Origin: Nocardia rosealba
Lineage (GTDB): Bacteria; Actinomycetota; Actinomycetes; Mycobacteriales; Mycobacteriaceae
NCBI RefSeq assembly: GCF_020216065.1
Contig: NZ_JAIWNA010000005.1
Location: 182,464 to 246,463, forward strand
Reading direction: 5' to 3'
Length of the DNA: 64,000 nt
This document shows positions 25,292 through 34,040 of the stretch, in pieces. The position numbers were made by a program, and so were the translations under genes. Below the pieces are notes generated by a model. The model had not been told where the DNA came from. It made no database searches and saw only the letters and a program-made list of their open reading frames with translations. Each line of letters begins with the position of its first letter. Within the stretch, counting starts at the first letter, position 1.

Positions 25292-25945
25292 TCAGTCTAG
25301 TTGCCTGACCCGTTCGCCCTGCTGGGGCATCATGTTGGGCACCACGGGCGGGGCCACGATGTCGATCATCTCGAGCAATCCGGCTCGGGCGGGGCGGCGC
25401 GGCTCGGGGTGTCCCTCGATCAGCGCGGCGACGACGGCACCGTCGACGACGGCGACGAGCCTGCGTAACTGCTCGGGGCGCACCACCCGGTCGGAGCGGC
25501 GCAACACGTCGGCGAGCAGGTCTTCGAGCTGGGTGCGTAGTCGTAGCTGCACCTCGCGCAGCTCAGGATGCCGCGCGGAGGCGACCGACCGCTCGTAGCG
25601 GGCGATCAGTTGCCCACGGGCGTCGAGATCGCTGTCGTCGGGGCCGACCAGCAGGTCGAGCACCAGATCGACGGTCGCCTCGGTGCCGCGTCGGCGGTGG
25701 CTCACGTCGCCGACGCGGCGGCGCATCGCGTCGAGTTCACGGGCGCCGCTGAACTCGACGGCGCTGGCGATCAGATCTTCCAGTGAGGCGAAGTAGTAGG
25801 TGGTGGACGCGAGGGGAAGATCGGCTCTCGAGGCCACCGAACGATGTCGCACGGCGTCGAAGCCGCCTTCGAGCAACAGTTCAGCCGCCGCCGCCACCAG
25901 AGTCTGGCGACGTCGTTCGCCTTTCGGAGTCGTCGCGGTGGTCAC
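25292..25945 (-). CDS. TetR-family regulator upstream of purB
   Basis: A 217-residue TetR protein. The N-terminal DNA-binding helices run from RRQTLVAAAAELLLEGGFDAV through the recognition region RSVASRADLPLASTTYYFASLEDL. The C-terminal ligand domain is alpha-helical with no recognisable ligand. From memory, a TetR-like gene sits near purB in M. tuberculosis as well (Rv0775). It is six bases from the purB start on the same strand, so both may be cotranscribed. The gene starts with a GTG. Confidence 0.85.
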   Translation of the reverse strand: MTTATTPKGERRRQTLVAAAAELLLEGGFDAVRHRSVASRADLPLASTTYYFASLEDLIASAVEFSGARELDAMRRRVGDVSHRRRGTEATVDLVLDLLVGPDDSDLDARGQLIARYERSVASARHPELREVQLRLRTQLEDLLADVLRRSDRVVRPEQLRRLVAVVDGAVVAALIEGHPEPRRPARAGLLEMIDIVAPPVVPNMMPQQGERVRQLD

Positions 25946-26057
25946 CGTGCCATCGTGCCAGTCATCATCAGTTCAACCGTGCGCAATCGTCATCGGGGAA
26001 ACGCTGGGAATTCGGGATATCTGAGTTTTACCGTATCCCGGCACCGATGTGTTCGTA

Positions 26058-27233
26058 CTAGGGAAAGTTGTTGGGGGACATCACCGTTGACAACCGGTCC
26101 AGCGCTGCGGAAATGTCGTTTGTGGCGCCTGCGAAGGAAAAGCGAATCGTGCGAAGACCGCGCTCGGTATCGAAGTCGAGTCCCGGTGCCACCGCCACTC
26201 CGGTTTCGGCGAGAACCCGTGCGCACCACTCCAGTGAATTACTGGTCAAATGACCGATATCCGCGTAGGCGTAGAAGGCACCGTCGGCGGGCGCCAGATC
26301 GGTGATGCCGAGCGCGGGCAAACCCTCGAGCAGCAACGCCCGATTGGTCGCGTACCGGCGCACGTGCCCGTCGAGTTCGTCCTTGGCCTCGGGCCCGAAG
26401 GCGTGCACCGCCGCGTACTGCGAGATCGCGGGCGGGCACACCGTCATGTTCGACGCCAGCCGCTGCAACGCGGGGCGCAGGTGCGCGGGCGCGAGCATCC
26501 AGCCCAGCCGCCACCCGGTCATCGAGAAGTACTTCGACACCGACCCGATCACCACCGCGTCGCGGGAGAACTCCCACGCCGAGGAGGTCGGCGTGCTCGC
26601 GCCCGCGTAGGTGATGCCGTGATAGATCTCGTCGGAGATCAGCAGCGTGCCGTGCGTTTCGCACCAACAAGCGATGGCGGCCAGCTCCGCCGGGTCGATC
26701 ATGGTTCCGGTCGGATTCGCCGGGCTCGCCAGCACCAGCCCCGCAGGCGGTTCGGGTAGTGCCTCGAGCATCGCCACCGTCGGCTGGAAGCGGGTCTGCG
26801 GGCCGCAGTCCAGCTCGACGACCCGGCAACCGAGGGCGGTGAGCGTGTTGCGGTAGGCCGGGTAGCCCGGCCGGGCGACCACGACGGTGTCGCCCACGTC
26901 GAAGGCGGCGAGGAAGATCAGCGTGAACGCGCCCGACGATCCGGTGGTCACCACCACCTCGTCGGGGTGCACGTCGTAGCCGTAGGTCTCGCTGTGATGG
27001 CCCGCGATGGCCTCGCGTAGCGGCAGGATCCCGAACGTCTCGGTGTACCCGAGCAGCTCGTGGTCGATCGCCGCACGTGTCGCCCGCAGCACCGGCGCGG
27101 GCGCCTGCGTCGACGGCTGCCCCGCCGCGAGTACCAGCACGTCACCGTGCGACCTGGCCCGTTCGGCGGCCGCCTTCCACACGTCCATCACGTAGAAGGG
27201 AGGAATGGTCGACCGTAGCGATTCTGTGGACAC
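26058..27233 (-). CDS. PLP-dependent class I/II aminotransferase
   Basis: A 391-residue fold-type I aminotransferase. The PLP-binding lysine is in SVSKYFSMTGWRLGW, and the upstream ASPANPTGTMID (Asn contact), ISDEIYHGITYAG (Asp and Tyr contacts) and a GLRTIRFSF arginine near the C-terminus are all in place. The substrate could be aspartate, an aromatic or branched-chain amino acid; the sequence does not decide. The start is a GTG at 27233 (STESLRSTIPPFYVMDVW). It is divergent from the M23 peptidase gene, with a 127-base interval. Confidence 0.88.
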   Translation of the reverse strand: MSTESLRSTIPPFYVMDVWKAAAERARSHGDVLVLAAGQPSTQAPAPVLRATRAAIDHELLGYTETFGILPLREAIAGHHSETYGYDVHPDEVVVTTGSSGAFTLIFLAAFDVGDTVVVARPGYPAYRNTLTALGCRVVELDCGPQTRFQPTVAMLEALPEPPAGLVLASPANPTGTMIDPAELAAIACWCETHGTLLISDEIYHGITYAGASTPTSSAWEFSRDAVVIGSVSKYFSMTGWRLGWMLAPAHLRPALQRLASNMTVCPPAISQYAAVHAFGPEAKDELDGHVRRYATNRALLLEGLPALGITDLAPADGAFYAYADIGHLTSNSLEWCARVLAETGVAVAPGLDFDTERGLRTIRFSFAGATNDISAALDRLSTVMSPNNFP

Positions 27234-27360
27234 CCGAGAGACGGTAGATCACCCGATCGCGCGCCTGCACAGATATGGTCGGCACAATGGCTCCGACAGC
27301 GAATACGCAGGCACCGACGCCACTGGAAGCGTGGCGCCGGGACAGGGTCGTGGGGGCGGT

Positions 27361-28680
27361 ATGAGGCGGACCGAGGTGGACGGACTCGCGTCGGGTGGGG
27401 TGCGCGAGCCTGCCGATGCGGGGCGAGGAGTCGTCGCCGATGCCGTGCCCGGAGCGATGGTCGATCGCGACACCGCGTCCGCCGATGCGAACACCACCGA
27501 GGAGGCGCACGGGATCGAGGCCTGCGACGTGCAGGCGAACGGTGATTCCACGCCACGCGGGACAAGGGCGAACGGCGATGTCGTCCCGACGGCGGGCCAC
27601 GCCGCACGGCCGAGGGCGGGCTCGGACGGCGGTGCCGAGTCGGACAGCGATGAAATGGGGGCTGTCACACCGAACAGGTCGGGTACCTTACATACTCGCC
27701 GTTCGACCATGAACGGTCTTGTGCTCCGGGCGAATTGGCGTGAGCATCTACCTGCACAGGTGCCGGTGCGTGATCGGGTGTCGGCGTGGGCCGGCAAGCA
27801 TCCGGCGCTCGGGGATATCGCGGCTGACCTGCGCCGTGGTGACATTCGGAAAGTGTTCTGGGAGCGGCCTTCTCGGCGGGCGACGGAACTGTGGTCGCGC
27901 AGGCCGAGCAGCGAGCGGGTGCGTGCGGTGCTCGTCGAGCGGCGTGTGCTCATCGCGGGCGTCGCGGTGGTCGCGGTGCTCGCGGCTTCGGACGGGCAGT
28001 TCAGCGGGCTCGTCGACCGGCCGCTCGCACCGGGTGAGGCCCAGCGGGTCGCCATCGCCTATCCCCCGCAGATCCCACCCAACCCGCAGTCGGTGCGCCG
28101 CCTGCTCGTCGCCATCGACAACGGCGAGAAGCGCCGCGAGGCCGCGGTGGTCGCCGCGGCGGCCCGGGCCACCCTGGAACGCGCCAAAGCCGAGGCGGCG
28201 GCCGCGTCGTCGGGCCAGTGGCAGGACTGGATGGGCGAACGCGCCCCCGTGGTGCCCGGCGTCATGGTTCCCGGTGCGAGCACCCCGTCGACCGGCGGTT
28301 TCAGCCTGCCCGCCAAGGGGCTGTTCACATCCGGTTTCGGCTCACGCTGGGGCACCATGCATCGCGGCATCGACATCGCGGGACCCATCGGCAGCCCCAT
28401 CTACGCCGTCGCCGACGGCACCGTCGTCGAGGCGGGCCCCGCCCAGGGCTTCGGCCTGTGGGTCCGCATCCGCCACGACGACGGAACCATCAGCATCTAC
28501 GGCCACATGTACGACTTCTTCGTCTCCCCGGGCGAACGCGTCCCCGCGGGCATGCAGATCGCCCGCATCGGCAACCGCGGCGACTCCACCGGCCCCCATC
28601 TGCACTTCGAGATCGTCCAGAACGGCCAGCACGTGGACCCCCAGGCCTGGCTGGCCCTGCACGGCCTCAGCCTGACCTGA
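27361..28680 (+). CDS. Membrane-anchored M23 (LytM-like) peptidase
   Basis: A 439-residue protein with three parts. The first ~115 residues are acidic, low-complexity and predicted cytosolic. One transmembrane segment follows (about 198-215, VLIAGVAVVAVLAAS). An extracellular part has an Ala-rich helix, then the M23 domain. The zinc motif is intact: HRGIDIAGPIGSPIYA supplies His and Asp, and the second metal/catalytic site is GPHLHFEI. The enzyme should cleave peptidoglycan cross-links. The ATG at 27361 follows GGGGG and codon use stays typical from there. A second ATG at 27709 would remove the acidic region and remains possible. Confidence 0.85.
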   Translation: MRRTEVDGLASGGVREPADAGRGVVADAVPGAMVDRDTASADANTTEEAHGIEACDVQANGDSTPRGTRANGDVVPTAGHAARPRAGSDGGAESDSDEMGAVTPNRSGTLHTRRSTMNGLVLRANWREHLPAQVPVRDRVSAWAGKHPALGDIAADLRRGDIRKVFWERPSRRATELWSRRPSSERVRAVLVERRVLIAGVAVVAVLAASDGQFSGLVDRPLAPGEAQRVAIAYPPQIPPNPQSVRRLLVAIDNGEKRREAAVVAAAARATLERAKAEAAAASSGQWQDWMGERAPVVPGVMVPGASTPSTGGFSLPAKGLFTSGFGSRWGTMHRGIDIAGPIGSPIYAVADGTVVEAGPAQGFGLWVRIRHDDGTISIYGHMYDFFVSPGERVPAGMQIARIGNRGDSTGPHLHFEIVQNGQHVDPQAWLALHGLSLT

Positions 28681-28684
28681 CCGG

Positions 28685-29959
28685 CTACCGCTTCCGTTCC
28701 GGGACGACGACCTCGGTGGCGCCGATATCGGTGCGGAAATGGCTGCCGGGAAGCTTGATCTTGGCAAGACGGGCGTAGGCGCGTTCGCGGGCCTCGGCCA
28801 GGTCCTCGCCGATGCCGACGACATTGAGGACGCGGCCACCCGCCGAGACCAGGGCCTTGTCCTCGCGCAGGGCCGTGCCCGCGTGCAGGACGAGGGTGTC
28901 ACCGTCGAGCGCGCCTTCCTCGGCACCGGTGATCACGTCGCCGGTGCGGGGACGGGCGGGGTAGTTCTCGGCGGCGAGCACGACCGTGACGGCCGAGCCG
29001 TCCTTCCAGCGCGGCGGATCGATCTCGGCGAGGCGGCCGGTGGCGGTGGCGTGCAGCAGCTCGGCGAACGGGCTGTCGAGCAGCGCGAGCACCGCCTGGG
29101 TCTCGGGATCACCGAAGCGGCAATTGAATTCGACGACGGCCGGACCGTTGGTGCCGATCGCCAGACCGGCGTACAGGAGCCCGGAGAAACCGCTGCCGCG
29201 CCGAACCAGTTCGGCCGCAACGGGCTTCACGACATCGTCGACGATCTCGGTGAGCGTCTCGGCGGGCAGCCACGGCAGCGGGGTGTAGGCGCCCATGCCA
29301 CCGGTGTTGGGGCCCGCGTCGCCGTCACCGACGCGCTTGTGGTCCTGCGCGGGCAGCAGCGGCACCACGGTCTCGCCGTCGACCAGGCAGAACAGCGAAA
29401 CCTCCGGCCCGTCGAGGAACGACTCGAGCAGCACCGGATGACCCTGCTCGAGCAGCTCGGCACCGTGATCGCGGGCGGCCCGGCGATCGGCGGTCACCAC
29501 CACACCCTTGCCGGCGGCCAGGCCGTCGTCCTTGACCACCCAGGTGGGGCCGAAACGGTCGAGCGCGGCATCCAGGTCGGCCGGGGTGTCGACGATCTCG
29601 CTGTGCGCCGTCCGCACACCCGCCGCCGCCATCACATCCTTGGCGAACGCCTTGGACCCTTCGATCCGCGCCGCGTCGGCCGACGGGCCGAACACGGGGA
29701 TCCCGGCCGCGCGCACCGCGTCGGCCACACCGAGCACCAGCGGCACCTCGGGCCCGATCACCACCAGGTCGGCCGCGACCTCACCGGCCAGCGCGGCCAC
29801 GTCCTCGGCCGAGCAGGGATCGACCGGCCGCAGCTCGGCCTGCTGGCCGATACCGGGATTGCCTGGGGCGGCGATCACCGCCGTCACCGACGGATCCCGG
29901 CGCAGCGCCAGGACGAGGGCATGTTCACGGGCTCCGGAACCGATGACGAGTACGCGCAC
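28685..29959 (-). CDS. purD: Phosphoribosylamine-glycine ligase
   Basis: The 424-residue GAR synthetase, an ATP-grasp enzyme of purine synthesis. The N-terminal MRVLVIGSGAREHAL and the ATP-grasp signature FNCRFGDPETQ are present, with the glycine-rich GLAAGKGV loop. The start is a GTG at 29959. The gene converges on the M23 gene with four bases between the stops. Confidence 0.97.
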   Translation of the reverse strand: MRVLVIGSGAREHALVLALRRDPSVTAVIAAPGNPGIGQQAELRPVDPCSAEDVAALAGEVAADLVVIGPEVPLVLGVADAVRAAGIPVFGPSADAARIEGSKAFAKDVMAAAGVRTAHSEIVDTPADLDAALDRFGPTWVVKDDGLAAGKGVVVTADRRAARDHGAELLEQGHPVLLESFLDGPEVSLFCLVDGETVVPLLPAQDHKRVGDGDAGPNTGGMGAYTPLPWLPAETLTEIVDDVVKPVAAELVRRGSGFSGLLYAGLAIGTNGPAVVEFNCRFGDPETQAVLALLDSPFAELLHATATGRLAEIDPPRWKDGSAVTVVLAAENYPARPRTGDVITGAEEGALDGDTLVLHAGTALREDKALVSAGGRVLNVVGIGEDLAEARERAYARLAKIKLPGSHFRTDIGATEVVVPERKR

Positions 29960-30098
29960 CGGAACAGATTAGTCGCGCCGCCGCGCGCACACGCGCGACC
30001 CCCTGATCCCGACATCTGCCCGTCGACCACGGTTCACCCTGGCCGTATCGGGTCGGCTTGGGCCACAATGGATCCAACAGCGGAAGCGGGGGACGATC

Positions 30099-30476
30099 GT
30101 GGGATTGCTCGACGGCATGATGGGCAACGCGGGTCGCATCGACCCCGCCGCCGCCCAGCAGGAATACGCCAAACTGTTCGGCCAGGGCGAGCAGGTGTAC
30201 GCCGCCTACCTGCTGGTCCGCGACGCCATGCTGTTCACCAACCGGCGCCTCATCATGATCGACAAACAGGGCGTCACCGGCCGCAAGGTGAGCTACCACA
30301 GCATCCCGTACCGCTCGATCACCCACTTCGCCGTCGAAACAGCAGGCACCTTCGACCTCGACGCCGAGCTCTACATCTGGCTCAGCGGCAGCCACGAACC
30401 GGTCAAGCAGCGATTCAACCGCCAGGTCGACATCTACGAGGTACAGGGCATCCTGTCCCACTACGTCGCCGTGTGA
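30099..30476 (+). CDS. Bacterial PH-domain (bPH_1) protein
   Basis: A 125-residue soluble protein. After a short helical lead (GRIDPAAAQQEYAKLF) comes a beta-rich domain with VYAAYLLVRDAMLFTNRRLIMIDKQG and YRSITHFAVETAG, typical of the bacterial PH-like family (also called YdjM/DUF-PH). Its function is unknown. A GTG start at 30099 is preceded by GGGGGAC. It converges on the first ESX-type module, with one base between stops. Confidence 0.8.
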   Translation: MGLLDGMMGNAGRIDPAAAQQEYAKLFGQGEQVYAAYLLVRDAMLFTNRRLIMIDKQGVTGRKVSYHSIPYRSITHFAVETAGTFDLDAELYIWLSGSHEPVKQRFNRQVDIYEVQGILSHYVAV

Positions 30477-30477
30477 G

Positions 30478-31071
30478 TCACTTGTAGTAATACCAGTGTC
30501 CACCCAAGTGGACATAATTTGTATCACCACTGCCGATTCCGTCCGGATTTCGGCCGGAGGGGATATAAACAAACCCGTTGCCAACACCCTGATAGCCCTT
30601 CGGAAAATGGAATTCGCATTCTCCATCAGGCCCGTCTTCTATACGATGGAATTCGTACTGCCCGATCAGCGCGGCAGGATCGCCGGATGTCGCATTCCTG
30701 TACTGGGCGCCCAATCTTTCACATTCGGCTGCGGCACGCTCCATATCACCTCGCGACATCTGCCAGCCGATTCGACCAGGTACATAGAACTCGGTCAGCA
30801 ACACGGTGATGATCACGCACAACGGCAGAACCAAACTCCAGCGCCACCACCCCGAATACCGTATGGCAGAAATGATCGTCGACACGAGCCACACCATGAT
30901 CGGAACGACAGCGGCCGCCCCTGCCCAAAACCTGACCTCGTCATCATCGAAAACCCTGCAGCACGCCCACAACAACCAGGCGCAGCTAGCGAGCGTTGCG
31001 ACCGTGGCCACCGCCATCGGTATTTTCCAAACCATCGGCAAGGGTGGCCGCCGGCGCTCAGACTGTTCCAT
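30478..31071 (-). CDS. Three-helix membrane protein, candidate immunity protein
   Basis: A 197-residue protein with a basic N-terminus (MEQSERRRPPLP), three transmembrane segments (about 15-37, 47-68, 75-95) and a C-terminal domain of about 100 residues. By the positive-inside rule that domain faces outside the cytoplasm. It includes a GYQGVGNGFVYIPSGRNPDG block and ends LGGHWYYYK; I do not recognise the family. The ATG at 31071 lies 14 bases inside the end of the putative toxin gene, which implies strict coexpression. Placement directly after a candidate extracytoplasmic toxin and the external domain make an immunity role plausible; this is inference. The gene is AT-richer than its surroundings. 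Confidence 0.6.
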   Translation of the reverse strand: MEQSERRRPPLPMVWKIPMAVATVATLASCAWLLWACCRVFDDDEVRFWAGAAAVVPIMVWLVSTIISAIRYSGWWRWSLVLPLCVIITVLLTEFYVPGRIGWQMSRGDMERAAAECERLGAQYRNATSGDPAALIGQYEFHRIEDGPDGECEFHFPKGYQGVGNGFVYIPSGRNPDGIGSGDTNYVHLGGHWYYYK

Positions 31072-32422
31072 CGTTATGCCGATACTCCGTATTTCCGTTC
31101 GCCGAGTTCTCATTCACCAGTGTGTAACGTAGAGGTGTCTGTTCGCCCGTGAATTTATCATTGACCGAGACTCCCATATCGGAGGTGAATCGGCTCCAAT
31201 CGTCGGGCGGCATTGTCTGACACCCCGCGCTGGCGACGCCCTCCTTCTCCCCCGCCCCTTCCTCCCTCCCGCAATGCCAGTACATAGTTTCGCCACCCCC
31301 AGCACGGACGTTCTCATTGAACAACCCGTCGTGATCGGTGTCGTACTCCGCTTCCGCTTTCGAACCCTCCGGCATCTTGAATACGTTTCCGTCACCGACG
31401 CTGTCATGCTTGTTCTTGAACCAATTGTGCCCGTATTCATAGGACCCGGCGGGGAGTCGGCCGAGCTCCTTCTTGCCGTCCCCGTTCACATCAACCGCCT
31501 CATCTGTGTCGATGTATCTATTCGTCGGATCCGTGTTGGCTTTGTACTCGCTGACGTGCTTTACTCCACGTTCGTCAACCCAGAGTAGAACTGCCTTGTC
31601 GTCGTAAACCCCGTTTCCGCCGTTCGCGGCAGTATTCGTCTCCTTTCGAATGGCAAGCAAATTCTTCTGATCAACCCCCTCGTCGAAAGTTCCCCCATTT
31701 CGTTCGATCAGCGCCTTATAATAGTCGTACTTGGCGTCGACGATCTGCTGACCAGCCGAGGTCGGTCCTGGCGCCAGGACCTCTGGGTCGGAGACATTCT
31801 GGGGGTTCCCGGCTAGGAGCGTGGTGGGAGAGTCGCCTTCAGTCAGACTTGCGAACGCCTTCTGGAGCGCCGTCTCGACCGCGACAGCTGCCGTGCGGGC
31901 GTTCTCCAACGCATTCTTGATTGCAACTGTGGACGCATCAGCATCGACCTGCAGCGCGCCAGCCGCAACGGAATACGACGACGCGTCGGGGAGTTGAGCG
32001 AGCAAGGTCTGGTGGGTAGTCGTCGATATTGTGACGGTGCCGTCATCGGCGACTTCGTATCCATTGGACTTCGCGGTATCCACGGCGTTCCTCACAGCGG
32101 TTTTCGCCGTGGTCAAGCTGGTCTCGCCCTGTCGCGCGGCCGTGGCACCATCTTGCAGCGCCACGATGAGGGTCTTGGTCGTGGCGCGGACTTCTTCGTG
32201 TTTGGTCCGCATCGCGTCGCCCGCGGTACCGGTCCAGTAGTCGTGGCTCGCGTCGACCGCCCGGGCTTTCGCGTCGTCGAATGTCGTCAGCTCCACTGCT
32301 TGCGCGGTCCATCTACTTCCCAGCGTGCTGAGACTATCGGTGTTCCATCCGAGGACCTGCGCGACTGTCAACGCACCAGCATCAGTTGCTGATTTCTGCT
32401 CCGATGGACTCAACGTGGTCAT
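31058..32422 (-). CDS. WXG-like ESX substrate with C-terminal His/SAGC (L,D-transpeptidase-like) domain, candidate toxin
   Basis: A 454-residue protein. The first ~190 residues are helical with WTG at 63-65, resembling WXG/LXG secretion domains. A linker around 195-225 leads to the C-terminal domain. This has two DxNxDG-type motifs (DVNGDGKKEL at 311-320 and DTDHDGLFNE at 361-370), His383 in YWHCG and SAGC at 398-401 followed by QTMPPDDWSRF. His followed by SxGC is the catalytic pattern of YkuD-type L,D-transpeptidases. The rest resembles, from memory, a bacterial and phage family with a D-x-N-x-D-G block and an SAGCQ motif. There is no signal peptide or transmembrane helix, as expected for ESX export. 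It overlaps the upstream helical partner by four bases and the membrane protein downstream by 14. Cell-wall modification or killing is inferred, not shown. Confidence 0.65.
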   Translation of the reverse strand: MTTLSPSEQKSATDAGALTVAQVLGWNTDSLSTLGSRWTAQAVELTTFDDAKARAVDASHDYWTGTAGDAMRTKHEEVRATTKTLIVALQDGATAARQGETSLTTAKTAVRNAVDTAKSNGYEVADDGTVTISTTTHQTLLAQLPDASSYSVAAGALQVDADASTVAIKNALENARTAAVAVETALQKAFASLTEGDSPTTLLAGNPQNVSDPEVLAPGPTSAGQQIVDAKYDYYKALIERNGGTFDEGVDQKNLLAIRKETNTAANGGNGVYDDKAVLLWVDERGVKHVSEYKANTDPTNRYIDTDEAVDVNGDGKKELGRLPAGSYEYGHNWFKNKHDSVGDGNVFKMPEGSKAEAEYDTDHDGLFNENVRAGGGETMYWHCGREEGAGEKEGVASAGCQTMPPDDWSRFTSDMGVSVNDKFTGEQTPLRYTLVNENSANGNTEYRHNDGTV

Positions 32423-32727
32423 GCCAACGCCCCCTGGTTTGCGGCGATACCGCTCGCGGTGGTGGTGTCCTGGTTCTCGAACTCGATGACGGAGGTTGAG
32501 GTGCCGGTCGACAGCGCCTCGTACTCCGAGATCAGAGTGCGGGAGGCCTTGGACACTTTGGTGAGCGCGGTAGTCGCTACATTAGGAATGTTCGTGCCAG
32601 GCAGCGTGACACCAGCATCGCCGGTCTCGCCCTCGAACACAGTCGCCATGTCCGACTCTGCGTTGCCAAGCGTTGTCGCGAGTTCTTTCGCGCGTCCTGT
32701 ATCCAGGCTCAGGTCTACTGCAGCCAT
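32419..32727 (-). CDS. Small helical ESX-type partner protein
   Basis: A 102-residue protein that begins MAAVDLSLDTGRAKELATTL and continues as two helical halves separated by a glycine/proline-containing region (GVTLPGTNIPNV). The size and helical hairpin layout resemble EspC/WXG100-like ESX proteins, but there is no tryptophan or clear YxxxD/E signal. Its stop overlaps the start of the next gene (ATGA), which suggests the two products are made in equal amounts and may form a heterodimer. The family is otherwise unrecognised. Confidence 0.6.
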   Translation of the reverse strand: MAAVDLSLDTGRAKELATTLGNAESDMATVFEGETGDAGVTLPGTNIPNVATTALTKVSKASRTLISEYEALSTGTSTSVIEFENQDTTTASGIAANQGALA

Positions 32728-32733
32728 GATCTT

Positions 32734-33345
32734 CTACTCCCCACTCTCGAGCTTCACCCATCCGTCGATGAGCCATCCATTGCGATTGCGTTCGCGGAAG
32801 TACAGTGTTTCCTCATCGACCACATCGGTTGGTTCGACGACCATGTCGCGATCGGGTTTTCGTGCTACGCGGGCCCGGTCGGTTGAGCGGGGACTGCGGG
32901 CGCGGCCTGTCCTCCGTTGCTGCGGCAGTTGTGTCTGCGCAGACTGCTGTGCCTCTACCACGTTCGCCGGTCGGTTACTCATTGGCGTGCTACTCACCGA
33001 AGGGCTACTCGCTGGCGGCTGCTCCGCCGACGGGGCGGCCAGACTATCGGCGACCGCTCGACGTCCCTCCCGCAACCGCGGATCGTTCCCCAAAGCCGCC
33101 ACCGCCTTGTGCATAGCCTCAGCGGCTTGCGCCTGAGCCTGGCGATGCAGGTCGACTACCATCGCAACGACCTGTTGCGGTGTGAGCGCTTCCCCTTCAA
33201 CGGTCAATTCAAGGCTGTGGAAGGTGCCATTGGCGCCGACTTCGGCCCGAAGCGCTCCGTCCGGGCTCGTCGCTGTGCCTCGCGCGTCGTTGAGTGCGCG
33301 CTGAAGCTGTTCGATCTGACCAGAGACAGGATCAACATCTGGCAA
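32734..33345 (-). CDS. YbaB/EbfC-like (EspL-type) protein
   Basis: A 203-residue protein. The N-terminal ~90 residues have the YbaB/EbfC layout: a helix (QIEQLQRALNDARGTATSPD), beta strands (LRAEVGANGTFHSLELTVEG) and a terminal helix. A proline/serine-rich, then Arg-rich linker leads to a C-terminal GWLIDGWVKLESGE. YbaB-like proteins accompany ESX loci, where EspL is an example. The start is a TTG at 33345 preceded by GGGGAG with six bases between. It is the first gene of the four-gene ESX-type unit that runs to 30478. Confidence 0.65.
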   Translation of the reverse strand: MPDVDPVSGQIEQLQRALNDARGTATSPDGALRAEVGANGTFHSLELTVEGEALTPQQVVAMVVDLHRQAQAQAAEAMHKAVAALGNDPRLREGRRAVADSLAAPSAEQPPASSPSVSSTPMSNRPANVVEAQQSAQTQLPQQRRTGRARSPRSTDRARVARKPDRDMVVEPTDVVDEETLYFRERNRNGWLIDGWVKLESGE

Positions 33346-33594
33346 GCGAATCTCCCCTCCATAATCGCGCCGCCAGTACTTTAATGCACGACTCTCGACC
33401 CGTCAGGCGATGCTCAGGGCCGATTCGCCACGACCCGCCCGACCATTCATGCGGCCCGATGACCACGTCCTCGACACCCAGCCGCGAATCACCCGAGCAG
33501 AGGCACGTCGCAGGTCGATGTCGGCGTGGCAGACAACAGCGGGAGGTGACCACTCGCCCTCGACGGCAGCAGGCGGGGGTGCCAAAGGGCAGAT

Positions 33595-33600
33595 TAGGCT
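33595..33600 (+). promoter_or_regulatory. -10 element (TAGGCT) of probable leaderless HIT gene
   Basis: TAGGCT fits TAnnnT and ends six bases before the ATG at 33607; no ribosome site is present. Confidence 0.5.
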
Positions 33601-33606
33601 CGCTCT

Positions 33607-34032
33607 ATGGCATCCGTTTTCAGCGCGATCATCGCAGGTCAGATCCCCGGCCGCTTCGTCTGGGAGGACGACGAATTCGTCGCCTTCCTCACCATCGCCC
33701 CCGTCACTCAGGGCCACACCCTCGTGGTGCCCCGCGCCGAGATCGACCAGTGGCAGGACATCGACCCCGACGTGATGGCCCGCCTGATGGCCGTCGCCCA
33801 GAAGATCGGCCAGGCCGTCCGCGCCGCCTTCGAGGCCCCGCGCGCAGGCCTCCTCATCGCCGGCCTCGAGGTCCCCCACCTGCACACCCACGTCTTCCCC
33901 GCCTACTCCATGGGCGACTTCGACATCTCCGGAGCCGACAACTCCCCCACGCCCGAATCCCTCGACGAAGCCCAGTCCAAGATCAAAGCCGCCCTCCGCG
34001 ACCTGGGCTACGGAGCCAACGTCCCCGCCTGA
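33607..34032 (+). CDS. HIT-family protein (Rv0759c-like)
   Basis: A 141-residue histidine-triad protein. The N-terminal FSAIIAGQIPGRFVWEDDEF and the core FLTIAPVTQGHTLVVPR are typical, with the triad HLHTHV followed by FPAYSMGDFD. From memory it matches Rv0759c in M. tuberculosis and so belongs to the core block, although it is now flanked on both sides by ESX-type modules. The start is leaderless-like, with TAGGCT six bases upstream. A hairpin at 34041-34066 follows the stop. Confidence 0.93.
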   Translation: MASVFSAIIAGQIPGRFVWEDDEFVAFLTIAPVTQGHTLVVPRAEIDQWQDIDPDVMARLMAVAQKIGQAVRAAFEAPRAGLLIAGLEVPHLHTHVFPAYSMGDFDISGADNSPTPESLDEAQSKIKAALRDLGYGANVPA

Positions 34033-34040
34033 TCGCTACT

